Part shown: one piece after another, positions 43,870 to 53,100 of the stretch
Layout of the letters: each line of letters begins with the position of its first letter
Position numbering within the stretch: the stretch's first letter is position 1
Assembly: GCA_964551475.1 (NCBI GenBank)
Contig: CAZKCI010000008.1
Coordinates: 1-61,128, forward strand
Length of the DNA: 61,128 nt
DNA from: CAZKCI01 sp964551475
Lineage (GTDB): Bacteria > Auribacterota > Erginobacteria > Erginobacterales > CAZKCI01
Direction of reading: 5' to 3'
Position numbers and translations under genes: made by a program
The notes under the pieces: generated by a model
The model's database searches: none
What the model was told of the DNA's origin: nothing
The model's input: only the letters and a program-made list of their open reading frames with translations

Positions 43870-43915
43870 CGATGAAAGCCTGGCTCCTCTGGTAGATTCC
43901 CTTTTGCGTCATGAC

Positions 43916-43949
43916 TTGCGCTTGCCTCTAGATGCAAGCGTGATATAAT
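43916..43949 (+). promoter_or_regulatory. Promoter and operator of the toxin-antitoxin pair
   Basis: TTGCCT (43922-43927), 16-base spacer, and an extended -10 TGATATAAT (TATAAT 43944-43949). A perfect inverted repeat CGCTTGC/GCAAGCG (43919-43925, 43934-43940) overlaps the -35 and spacer, as expected for autorepression. The predicted start point is the A of the ATG at 43956, i.e. a leaderless mRNA. Confidence 0.6.
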
Positions 43950-43955
43950 CATCGC

Positions 43956-44141
43956 ATGACAACCAAAGAAATCGCCGTCAAGTCAATCGCCGAGCTTCCT
44001 GACTCCGCTACGTGGGAAGATATAGAGGAGAGGGTTCGATTTCTGGCCGCTGTTGATAGAGGTCTGGAAGACATCAGGCAAGGCAAACTCATCCCCCATG
44101 CTGAAGTCAAGGCGAGTCTGGCCAAATGGCTTTCCGAATAA
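43956..44141 (+). CDS. Antitoxin of a RelE/ParE-type TA module
   Basis: A 61-residue acidic protein (MTTKEIAVKSIAELPDSATW...) with the layout of short ParD/StbD-like antitoxins that end in IPHAEVKASLAKWL. It is expected to bind and neutralise the toxin and, with it, repress its own promoter. Its 3' end overlaps the toxin start by 16 bases, the usual coupling. No ribosome binding site is visible, in keeping with a leaderless transcript. Confidence 0.8.
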   Translation: MTTKEIAVKSIAELPDSATWEDIEERVRFLAAVDRGLEDIRQGKLIPHAEVKASLAKWLSE

Positions 44142-44422
44142 TCTGGACCGAGACGGCGGCGCAGGATTTCAAGGGGATCAGCGAGTTTATAGCCATCGAT
44201 AACCCAGATGCCGCCCGCCGCCTCGCCAAGGTGATTATTTCTAAAATCGAGAACCTATCCGATCTCCCCTTGGTGGGGCGAATGGTTCCCGAAAAAGGCG
44301 ACCCAGACATTAGAGAAGTGGTTTTGTCCCCATACCGCATTGTCTATCGGGTTGAACAAAAACAAGGTGTCCTGTTTATAGCAAGGATCTGGCATTCGGC
44401 GAGGGGGATTCCCGATCTGTAG
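44126..44422 (+). CDS. RelE/ParE-family toxin
   Basis: A 98-residue protein of the RelE/ParE superfamily: IIWTETAAQDFKGISEFIAI at the N-terminus, RRLAKVIISKIENLSDLPLV, then GRMVPE and the core REVVLSPYRIVYRVEQ with a C-terminal IARIWHSAR. The pattern fits ParE-like gyrase poisons or RelE-like mRNA interferases; which of the two cannot be decided. Paired with the antitoxin at 43956. Confidence 0.88.
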   Translation: MAFRIIWTETAAQDFKGISEFIAIDNPDAARRLAKVIISKIENLSDLPLVGRMVPEKGDPDIREVVLSPYRIVYRVEQKQGVLFIARIWHSARGIPDL

Positions 44423-44448
44423 CTTGCGGAGGAGTAAAACGCCGATCG

Positions 44449-44474
44449 ACCCGGGGCGATGCCCGGGTTTTTTT
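44449..44474 (+). terminator. Rho-independent terminator after the toxin gene
   Basis: ACCCGGG-GCGAT-GCCCGGGT followed by seven T residues, 27 bases after the toxin stop codon. A textbook intrinsic terminator. Confidence 0.85.
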
Positions 44475-44482
44475 CTGCCCGC

Positions 44483-44690
44483 CCCTCACCCTGCCCTCTC
44501 CCCGCCTAGGGGAGAGGGGACGACGCGCCGACTCACACTTGTCCGCCGTAGCCTGAGAGGGCGGAGGCGGAGAGTCGGCCGGCACACTCCCGGCGCGATT
44601 GAGCGCAAGAAAATCCCCGCGGGAGGGGTCTGTATATATGGGGGTGAAAAACGAAGGGATCGCGCCCAGGAGGGCGCTCCCACATTAACG
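44483..44690. repeat. Mixed dispersed repeats, no gene
   Basis: Contains a CCCTCTCCCCG/GGGGAGAGGG hairpin (about 44492-44519), the second copy of the CACTTGTCCGCCG...GGCGGAGGCGG element (44529-44585) and a REP fragment GATCGCGCCCAGGAGGGCGC then TCCCACA (about 44660-44686). The region 44690-44880 shows nothing recognisable. Confidence 0.55.
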
Positions 44691-44887
44691 AGACGAAGGG
44701 ATCGCTCGTCGGCGAATGCTGGTCCGATCGCGTCGACGCCAGTGAAGTCAAACAACACTGTCCCCCCCCTCCGATCATCTGGATCGTCCGGGGATTCGGG
44801 GCGGGAAGGACTGGGGCAGCCAAACCCGAGAACGGAAGAAACTCGATATTGACGCAACTATCCGGATACAGAAGAAAGAATAGCCCG

Positions 44888-44916
44888 TTGACAGAATTCC
44901 CCGGATGGTCTATATG
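44888..44916 (+). promoter_or_regulatory. Strong consensus-like promoter without an adjacent gene
   Basis: TTGACA (44888-44893), exactly 17 bases, TATATG (44911-44916). The nearest plus-strand gene starts 270 bases away and a strong hairpin follows at once (44926-44957), so it may drive a short RNA or an attenuated leader. Confidence 0.55.
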
Positions 44917-44925
44917 ATTGAGGAA

Positions 44926-44957
44926 AACGGCCGCCCCCTCGCGAGGGCGGCCGTTGC
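44926..44957 (+). terminator. GC hairpin just downstream of the promoter
   Basis: ACGGCCGCCC and GGGCGGCCGT form a perfect 10-bp stem with an eight-base loop, followed by TGCTTCT. It would lie within the first 35 bases of the transcript from the promoter at 44888. Confidence 0.5.
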
Positions 44958-45187
44958 TTCTGGGGCTATCGTGTGGTTCCTCTGGGCCGTCTTCTCGGAC
45001 AGTAGGATAAGCTCCCCCCCGACGTTATAAATATTGCTTCCGAGATCAGAGGGCAACACTCTTCCGTATGTTTTTCCCCTTTGGGGTACCTTGTTTTTGA
45101 GATGTTAAGATAATGTACACAAACGATGGTTCGGGCAGCGGCTGTTCAATTATCCCGATTCGCGCCTTGTAGGGGAAACCGCACGTT

Positions 45188-48100
45188 GTGAAAATGGGGG
45201 ATGATCTCAGGAGGAGGGGACTCCTCCTCCTTTTCAGCGCGCTTCTCCTATCGTTTGCCGGATGCCAGGTTCTCCCCGATAGCCTCCCCGTGCCGTTGTC
45301 GACAGCGGCGCCGATATCTCCCACTCCATCCCCCCAAGCTTCCCTTACTCCCCTCCCGGCGGCGACTCCCCCCGTTGTCCCCAGGTTGGTCCCGCTGGAA
45401 GGACCCCGGATCGCGCCGTCGATCCCGGAGACGGCGGGGACTCCGCCAACGGCAATTCCGCGCGTTGTCGAAGAGGGAAAGGAGATAAGTCCGACTCTTT
45501 CGGCGCTTTGGGGGAAAATACAGGTCGTCAGCCGGCCGGCCGGGGCGAGTGTGTTCGTGAACGGGGCGGACACGGGGATGACGACACCGATGACGGATTT
45601 CGCTGTCGCCCCCGGTCCGCTGACGGTTGAGGTGAAGTTGGGGGGATACCGGCGAGGACGACAGACCCGGGAGATCCCACCCGATGGGAAGGGGAAGTTC
45701 GATTTCACCCTCCAGGAACGAAAATCGTACACCAACAGCCTGGGAATGGAGTTTGTGCCGGTGGAGGGTTTGCCGGAAACGCTTTTTTCAATATACGAAA
45801 CGCGGGTTAAGGATTTCCGGCAGTTTGCCGGCGACGGGGCGAACAACGACGACTACAACTACCGGGACGGGGGAAAGCCGTTCATCCTGAAAAGCGATGG
45901 ATGGAAGACGAGGGGTTGGGACTTCGGATGGGACAACCCAGGGTTTGCGCAGGACGGCGACCACCCGGTGACCTGCGTGAGCTGGGAGGACGCGAACGGA
46001 TTCTGCCGGTGGCTGACCCGGAAGGAAGGACTGGAACGGCAGGGGCTGCAGTATCGTTTGCCGACCGACCGCGAGTGGTCCGTGGCGGTGGGATTGACCG
46101 AGGAGGACCCCGCGCGGTCTCCGGAGGAGAAGGATGGGAAGACCACCGGCGTGTATCCCTGGGGAAGGGAGTTCTCCGCCGGATCGATCAGAGGCAACTA
46201 CGCCGGAGAAGAGGCCAGGGATGGAGATTGGCCCCAGGATTGGTTTGTCCGCGAGGGATTCCGGGACGGATATCCGCGGACGGCGCCGGTGGAAGAATCG
46301 GTCGAAAATGTACAGGGCCTCAACGGGATGGGGGGGAATGTTTGGGAGTGGTGCGAGGACGCCTACCACGCGCCGGCCGGATCGGAGAACGCCGCCCGCG
46401 TCCTCCGGGGCGGCTCCTGGTCCAACTTCGACCAGATGCTTCTGCTCTCCTCCTGCCGCGGCTCCGCGCCGCCCGGCTACCGCTATGGCCTCTGCGGATT
46501 CCGCTGCGTGCTGGCCTCCCGGGAACGCGGGAAGGGGATCTTCGAGAAGTGCCCGCGCTGCGGACGGGATACCAGGGCCTGGGACAAGAACTGCGGCTTC
46601 TGCGGTACGGATATCATCGGTTATCGGGAGTTCCTGAACCGTCTGGCGGAGGGGAAGAGATATCTGGAAGAAAGATACGAGGCGGAAGCGACGGCGCTGA
46701 AGGAGCTGCTGAAAATACTTCCGGAAGACCGAGAGGCTTCCGTCCGCCTGGAGGAGATACCGGCGGAGATCAAGCGGAAAGAAGCGGAAGCCTTGGTGGG
46801 AAAAGGCAGGGAAAGCCTCGAACGGAAGGACTATCAGGGTGCTCTGAGATACGGGCGCGCAGCGCTCGCTCTGCGCGCAGAGAACGAAGATGCCCGCAGG
46901 CTGATCGATGAGGCATCGAAAAGCGTCGGGCGGGCGCAGAGAAAAGCCGCTCTGGGCGCCATGGTTATGCTGGCCGGAGTGGGGGCGGTCATCGCGGCCT
47001 TTCTTCTGGCCAACGGCAAAAAGGAGTATGACGCGGCGCTGGAACGGGCCGGGGAGTGGGAGAAAGCTTCAGACTGGAGCAGAGTCGCGCAAGCGGCGAG
47101 AGCCGCACTGGATGCCGGCTGGCCATTCAGATCGCAAGCTCAGGCGAGACTCGCTCGGGCCGAGGCGCATCTGGCCTATGCCGTTTCGCGGGAAGAATTC
47201 GAGGCGAAGCTGGCGGCGCAGAGCGAGTTCCTGGAGAAATATGGAGGAGAAGGCTGGAGGCGCTTGCTGGCGCAGGAGACAATCGGGAGAGACGCTGCCT
47301 CCCAGCCGCTCCAGGGGGCGGAAGCCTACCGTCAGGCTCTGGCGCAATTCCCGGGCGTTGTGGCGGAGGCGGAGCTGGCCAGGGCGAAGGAAGATTATGA
47401 GACGGCTTTGAGCCTGGCCCTCGCCTCCGAAAATCAAGGGAGATGGGTGGAAGCCGTGGCCGCGGCGGATAGAGCGATCGGAACCGGCTGGCCGGAAAGA
47501 TCCGAGGCGGAGAAGGTCCTGGATCGGATGCGGGACAAAGTGCCTGTGCGTTTCGGCGCGCCCGGCCGCAACAGCCTGGGGATGGAATTTGTTCCGGTGG
47601 AAGGCTTGCCCAGCGTCTTGTTTTCGAAATGGCCGACGCGGGTGAAAGACTACCACGAGTTCGTGAAAGCGACCGGATACCATGTCCCCGAGTGCGCGGA
47701 CTGGGGCAAGGCTTTTTGGAACACCTGGCGGAGAGGAGAGCCCCCGGCCGGATATGGGGACCATCCGGTGGTGGGAGTGAGCTGGGAAGACGCACACCGG
47801 TTCTGCGACTGGCTGACCCGGAAAGAGGGGACGGACAGGATGGGACTGAGATATCGTCTGCCCACCGACCGCGAGTGGTCCTTGGCCGTGGGCCTGGCGG
47901 GGGAGGATCCGGCGGCGGCGGAGGAGGAGAAAGACGCGAGGATACTGAACGTATACCCCTGGGACCGGGGGAAGGGGACCTGGCCGCCTCCCCGCGGGGC
48001 GGGGAACTACTCTCCCGCCCTCAAGGTCGATGACGACGCATTGACGTCGCCGGCAGGAAAATACGGCGAGCAGGCGAACGGACTGTGCGACCTGGGAGGG

Positions 48101-48292
48101 AATGTCTGGGAGTGGTGCGAGGACGCCTACCACGAGTCGGGCGGTTCGGATAACGCCGACCGGGTTTTGCGGGGCGGTTCCTGGCTCAGCCGCGGCCGGG
48201 CCCACCTGCTCTCCGCCGCCCGCGACGGCGTTCATCCCGCCGGCCGGGAGGCCGACTTCGGTTTTCGTTGCGTGCTGGCCCCCGCCGGATAA
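45188..48292 (+). CDS. Large lipoprotein with PEGA, two SUMF1/FGE-like domains and a zinc ribbon
   Basis: A 1034-residue protein. Lipoprotein signal (LLLFSALLLSFAGC), a Pro-rich spacer, a PEGA domain (about 112-180; GKIQVVSRPAGASVFVNGAD), FGE domain 1 (about 180-450, with GGNVWEWCEDAYH and CGFRCVLA), a four-Cys zinc ribbon (CPRCGR...CGFCG, about 456-475), a helical region, a membrane helix (AALGAMVMLAGVGAVIAAFL, about 595), a TPR-like helical region, then FGE domain 2 (about 790-1034). The paired catalytic cysteines of true formylglycine-generating enzymes are not apparent, so sugar or ligand binding is likelier than sulfatase activation. GTG (45188) or ATG (45194) may be the start. Confidence 0.8.
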   Translation: MKMGDDLRRRGLLLLFSALLLSFAGCQVLPDSLPVPLSTAAPISPTPSPQASLTPLPAATPPVVPRLVPLEGPRIAPSIPETAGTPPTAIPRVVEEGKEISPTLSALWGKIQVVSRPAGASVFVNGADTGMTTPMTDFAVAPGPLTVEVKLGGYRRGRQTREIPPDGKGKFDFTLQERKSYTNSLGMEFVPVEGLPETLFSIYETRVKDFRQFAGDGANNDDYNYRDGGKPFILKSDGWKTRGWDFGWDNPGFAQDGDHPVTCVSWEDANGFCRWLTRKEGLERQGLQYRLPTDREWSVAVGLTEEDPARSPEEKDGKTTGVYPWGREFSAGSIRGNYAGEEARDGDWPQDWFVREGFRDGYPRTAPVEESVENVQGLNGMGGNVWEWCEDAYHAPAGSENAARVLRGGSWSNFDQMLLLSSCRGSAPPGYRYGLCGFRCVLASRERGKGIFEKCPRCGRDTRAWDKNCGFCGTDIIGYREFLNRLAEGKRYLEERYEAEATALKELLKILPEDREASVRLEEIPAEIKRKEAEALVGKGRESLERKDYQGALRYGRAALALRAENEDARRLIDEASKSVGRAQRKAALGAMVMLAGVGAVIAAFLLANGKKEYDAALERAGEWEKASDWSRVAQAARAALDAGWPFRSQAQARLARAEAHLAYAVSREEFEAKLAAQSEFLEKYGGEGWRRLLAQETIGRDAASQPLQGAEAYRQALAQFPGVVAEAELARAKEDYETALSLALASENQGRWVEAVAAADRAIGTGWPERSEAEKVLDRMRDKVPVRFGAPGRNSLGMEFVPVEGLPSVLFSKWPTRVKDYHEFVKATGYHVPECADWGKAFWNTWRRGEPPAGYGDHPVVGVSWEDAHRFCDWLTRKEGTDRMGLRYRLPTDREWSLAVGLAGEDPAAAEEEKDARILNVYPWDRGKGTWPPPRGAGNYSPALKVDDDALTSPAGKYGEQANGLCDLGGNVWEWCEDAYHESGGSDNADRVLRGGSWLSRGRAHLLSAARDGVHPAGREADFGFRCVLAPAG

Positions 48293-48470
48293 CCGTGGCC
48301 GGCGGGCGGCGACGTGAGTGCGTAGACGCGGACCTGAAGCTTGCCCGCCCCTCCAAGGCGGGGTCCGCGCCTACGGAACGCGCGGGAGATAATTCAGGGG
48401 CGGATTGAATCTGCACTCCGGCGTCTGCTATATTGCCACAAATACGCAAACGGATCGGCGTTGGCCAGAC

Positions 48471-49694
48471 ATGAAAATTGAAATCAGGAGAAAGTTCAGC
48501 GAGCGGGCGTTTTTCTCCGGCGAAGCCGCCTCGCTCAAGGAAGCGGTGGAGTCGCTGGTCGCCCGGGAAACGAACCTCTCCCGGGTCGACCTCGCCGGAG
48601 CGATGCTGGCCGCGGCGAACCTCCCCAAGGCGAACTTCTCCGCGGCGAAGCTCTCCGGCGCGGACTTCTCCGGCGCCAAGCTCTTCAAGGCCAACTTCTC
48701 CGGGGCCGATCTTGTGGGAGCGGTATTTTTCGAGTCGAACCTCTTCAAGGCCAACCTGACCGGCGCCGACCTCAAGAAGGCGAAGCTGGTCAAGGCCGAT
48801 CTCAAGGGGGCGAAGCTCACCGAAGGGAACCTGACCGAAGCGGATCTGAGCGAGGCGAAACTCACCGAAGCCAACCTGTTCACCGCGAACATGTTTCGGG
48901 CCAAGCTCGTCGGGGCGCACCTGATCTGGGCGGATCTCTATCGGGCGGACCTCACCGAGGCGGACCTCAGCCGGGCGGACCTCACCAAGGCGGATCTCTT
49001 GCGGGCGAAATTCACCCGGGCTAAACTCGTCGACGCCAAGCTTTCCGAGGCGAACCTCTCCGAGGCGGATCTCTCGGGGGCCGACCTGCGGGGCGCGGAT
49101 CTCACCGAAGCCAACCTCTCCGGCGTGATCCTCATCGGCGCCAACCTCGCCCGGGCGGACCTGACCGGGGCGGACCTGACCGGGGCGGATCTCAACGAAG
49201 CGAACCTCTCCGAAGCGGACCTGACCGGGGCGAAGCTCTACCGGGCCGACCTCAAGGGGGCGAATCTCAGCCGGGCGAATCTCACGGAAGCCAAACTCTC
49301 CAAGGCCAACCTGACCGGGGCGAACCTCACCAAGGCGGACCTGTTCCGGGTGAACCTCTCCCGGGCGACGCTCGCCGAGACGGATCTCACCGGTGCGGAC
49401 CTTTCCGGAGTCAATCTCTCCGGGGCGAGGCTGTCCAAGGCCGATCTCACCGGGAAGGACCTCTCCCGGGCGAAGCTGTACGACGCGAACCTCGCCGACG
49501 CCAACCTCTCCAAGGCGAACCTCAGCGAAGCCACCCTTTCCGGGGCTGACCTGTCCGGGGCCAATCTCACCGGGGCCAACCTCAGCCATACGAAGTTCTC
49601 CGGGGCAAACCTCGCCGGGGCCGACCTCACCGGGGCCAACCTCTCCGCCGCGCAGCTCTCCCGGGCCGATTTATCAGGCACTATCGGAATTTAA
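48471..49694 (+). CDS. Pentapeptide-repeat protein
   Basis: A 407-residue protein. After about 35 ordinary residues (KIEIRRKFSERAFFSGEAAS), the rest is over 70 tandem A(N/D)LxxA-type pentapeptides (GADLTGANLSHTKFSGANLA), which fold as a right-handed quadrilateral beta-helix. No signal peptide or membrane segment is seen, so it is cytoplasmic. Some members mimic DNA and protect gyrase; most have no known role. The ATG at 48471 begins the non-repeat N-domain; upstream in-frame codons are spacer. Repeats are unusually uniform at the DNA level. Confidence 0.9.
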   Translation: MKIEIRRKFSERAFFSGEAASLKEAVESLVARETNLSRVDLAGAMLAAANLPKANFSAAKLSGADFSGAKLFKANFSGADLVGAVFFESNLFKANLTGADLKKAKLVKADLKGAKLTEGNLTEADLSEAKLTEANLFTANMFRAKLVGAHLIWADLYRADLTEADLSRADLTKADLLRAKFTRAKLVDAKLSEANLSEADLSGADLRGADLTEANLSGVILIGANLARADLTGADLTGADLNEANLSEADLTGAKLYRADLKGANLSRANLTEAKLSKANLTGANLTKADLFRVNLSRATLAETDLTGADLSGVNLSGARLSKADLTGKDLSRAKLYDANLADANLSKANLSEATLSGADLSGANLTGANLSHTKFSGANLAGADLTGANLSAAQLSRADLSGTIGI

Positions 49695-49810
49695 GGAGGC
49701 GTTGCCTCGGGAGAGGCGACGCTGCATAATCGCGGGCGGTGCTTGGCATCTGTAAGAAAAGTCCATATCGTCCATCCAGTCCATTGGGTCCATATTTTCT
49801 CCCTGATGAC

Positions 49811-49898
49811 GCCGGAGTGGTGGAATTGGCAGACACAAGGGACTTAAAATCCCTAGGATGTGAAAATATCCGTGCCGGTTCGAGTCCGGCCTCCGGCA
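49811..49898 (+). tRNA. tRNA-Leu (UAA)
   Basis: Acceptor stem GCCGGAG/CTCCGGC, a long class II variable arm (AGGATGTGAAAATATCCGT), anticodon loop CTTAAAA with TAA at 49845-49847, and T-loop TTCGAGT. CCA is not encoded. GTCCATATCGTCCATCC words (about 49762-49790) lie just upstream. Confidence 0.95.
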
Positions 49899-49907
49899 TC
49901 TCAAAAG

Positions 49908-50095
49908 CAGTGAATGGTGAATAGGGAATGGTGAATGGTTGGCTGGGATCGCGGCGAGACGCCGCTCCCACGGGATCAATATCTGCCGCCCGAAGTGAGT
50001 CTATGTGGGAGGGGCATCTTGCCCCGATCCATATTGGCCCGGATCGCGGCGGGTTCCGAAGATGAATTCGGGATGGGGCAGACGCCGCTCGCACT
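49908..50095. repeat. Word spacer followed by REP-like repeats
   Basis: GTGAATGGTGAATAGGGAAT and GGTGAATGG words (49912-49940) are followed by GATCGCGGCGAGACGCCGCT-CCCAC and TGTGGGAGGGGCATCTTGCC elements, the latter with GATCCATATTGGCCCGGATC in its loop. No gene. The right end abuts the protease gene leader. Confidence 0.65.
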
Positions 50096-50169
50096 TGACA
50101 TCCCCCTCCGATCCGGCTTATTGTATATGTAGTTAGCTGCGTCCGAACTCAGGTTGCCCGGAGAACCTG

Positions 50170-53100
50170 ATGACACTGCATCCATGGCCCGCCGTATCCT
50201 GCGCCGCGATCCTCGCGATCGCCCTTCCGGGCATTGCCTCCGCTCAGGAATCCGTCTCCATCCGTCTCGCTTCCCGCTCCTTCGACCCTCTCGACGCTTC
50301 GCTGGCTCTGTCCTCCCGCCAGGGCTACTCGGGGAAGTATCACCTTCTCCAATTCTCCGGGCCGGTGCGGGAGGAGTGGAAGGAGGAATGCCGGGGGAGG
50401 GGGATCGAGTTTCTGGACTACATCCCTGATTTCGCTTTTATCGTTCGCGCTGCGCCCGAACGCCTGGACGCGGCCGCGGCCCTGCCTTTCGTCCGCTGGA
50501 TCGGCCCCTACCGTTCGTCCTGTCGCGTTGACTCCACGCTCCTCGCCGCTTCCCGCCTGAAGAAAGGGGACAACCCGGAGATCATCGTCACTCTCTTCCC
50601 GGGAGCAGCGGCGGATCAAGCTATCGCCGAGATGATCAAATCCGGAGGAAAAGTCGTCCGACGCACCGATGGCCCCGTCCGGACCAAGCTGCGCGTTCGA
50701 GCTCCCGGCGCCGCGATCGAGAAGATAGCCGCGATCGAGGGAGTGAAATGGGTGGAGCGGGCGCCCCGCCTGGTCTGGCACAACAATAAGGCCGGCGTGA
50801 TCGTGCGGGCGCGGACCGCCTGGACCAACCTGAGCGGCATCCTCGGGACCGGCCAGGTGGTCGGCGTCGCCGATTCGGGTTTGGACATGGGGACGACCGA
50901 TCCCGCCGCCCTCCATGAGGATTTCGAAGACGGCAACGGCCAGAGCCGCGTGCTGGCCATCAGCAGTTGGTCGTCGGGGACCCGCGACCTCATCGGCCAC
51001 GGCACCCATGTCTCCGGGACCATCCTCGGCAACGGAGCGAAATCCGGCTCCACACCCTTGGGCCGCGTCTTCCCCTCCACCTGCTATGCCGGGATCGCTC
51101 CCGAGGCCTCGCTGGTCATGCAGAACGTCTCCGCCGCCGACGGCAGCCTGGCCGGGGTTCCCGACGATCTCAACATTCTCTTCTCCCAGGCCCGCGCCGG
51201 AGGCGCCCGCGTTCACAACAACTCCTGGGGAGTGATAGGAGCGGGGGAATACGGATCCATGTCCGAAGACGTGGACGAGTTCGCTTCGGCGAACCCGGAT
51301 TTCCTGATCGTCTTCTCCGCCGGGAACGACGGCGTCGACGCGAATTTCGACGGAGTGATCGACCTCTTTTCGATCGGGCCGCCGGCCACCGCCAAGAACT
51401 GCATCACCGTGGGGGCGACGGAGAACAACCGTCCCCCCACCTCCGATCCCTGGCCCGCCCACAACATGACCTACGGCTGGTATGGGCCCGATGACTACCC
51501 CGCCGATCCGATCAACAGCGACTTTGTCTCCGACGACATCGATGGCCTGGCCGCATTCAGCTCCCGCGGCTCCGAGCGCGACGCCCGCTTCAAGCCGGAG
51601 CTGGTCGCCCCCGGGACGAACCTCATCTCCTGCCGCACGCAGGCGGTCGCGGCGGCCGGGAGCGTCCTCTGGGGCCCCGGCGGCCTGACCGGCGATGACG
51701 CCAACAACTACGTTTTCTCCGGGGGCACCAGCATGTCCGCTCCGGTGGTGACCGGCGCCGCCGCTTTGGTCCGCCAGTACTACACCGACCGCTTCGGGAT
51801 CGCTCCCTCCGCCGCGCTGGTCAAGGCCACGCTGATCAACGGGGCGAAGGATATCTCTCCCGGCCAGTATGGAACCGGGGCGACCCGGGAGATCCCCGAG
51901 CCTCCTCGCCCCAACAACGTGGAAGGGTGGGGGTTGATCGACCTCGGTTCCACCGTCTTCAGCCCCGCTCCCCTCGATTTCTATTATTTCGACGTCACGG
52001 GCGGGGGCTATACCGGATCCGTTCACACCTATCCCGTCACCGTCTCTTCTTCGATCTACCCGTTCAGCGCCACGCTGGTCTGGATGGACCATCCCGGCTC
52101 CACGCCCGCCGAAGGGCCGCTGGTCAACGATCTCGACCTCACCGTCACCGATCCCCTGGGGATCGTCCATCATGCCAACCGGGCGACGCTGGCCGGACCG
52201 ATCTCCTATGACGACGGCGCGGCCGACGGCTACTACCACGGCGACGAAGGCTTCATCGAGTCCGTCCGCTTCACCCCCTCCTGCTATCCGGCGACGGTGG
52301 AACGGGCCATGTTCTATTTGGATTCGACCGCTGGGGAATATTCCAAGACTATCCAGTATCGGATCTACGCCGCCGGCAGTGGCGCGCCCGGGTCGCTCCT
52401 CGCCTCCGGGACCACCGTTCTCCGGAGGGCGGGATGGCATGTGATCGAAATCCCGGGCGGCGTTACCATCCACTCGGGGAGTTTCCATCTCGCCCTGGTG
52501 ATGCCGGACAACGACCTGGTCTGGGGCTGGGACCACGACGACCCGATCGCGGAACGCTCCTGGGAATACACCCCGATGACCGGCTGGTACCAGAGCATCC
52601 GCAATTACATGTTCCGGGCGGTGGTCTCCTGCCCGACGCTGAACGACCGCGTGAACAACGTCGAAGGGATCGACATCGCGGCGCCTTCCGCCGGAACCTA
52701 CCTGGTGACGGTCAACGGCTACAATGTCCCCTACGGCCCCCAGCCCTACGCCCTGGTCGTCTCCCGGCCGAATGTCTCGGCCAACCTCCCGGCCCGTGTG
52801 GTCCTCGATTCGGGGGACTACAACGGCGACGGGACGAGCGACATCGCGGTCTTCCGCCGCCAGGCGGGCTTCTGGTCGATCCGGGGGATCGGCCAGTATT
52901 ACTTCGGTTCGGCCGCCGACATCCCGACCTCGGGCGATTACAACGGCGACGGCACCTCCGATATCGCCATTTTCCAGCCCTCCTCCGGGTTGTGGGCGGT
53001 GCGGGCGGTGACCCGCGCCGTCTTCGGTGCTGATGGAGACATCCCGGTTCCGGCCGACTATAACGGGGACGGAAGGACCGACATGGGGATCTTCCGAGAG

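Noticed and set aside
45046..45846. Minus-strand 266-codon frame
   Set aside because: It lies antisense to the lipoprotein start, lacks a signal or known motif and has no ribosome binding site.
48600..49690. Tandem DNA repeat or CRISPR-like array
   Set aside because: The 15-base periodicity is explained by in-frame pentapeptides.
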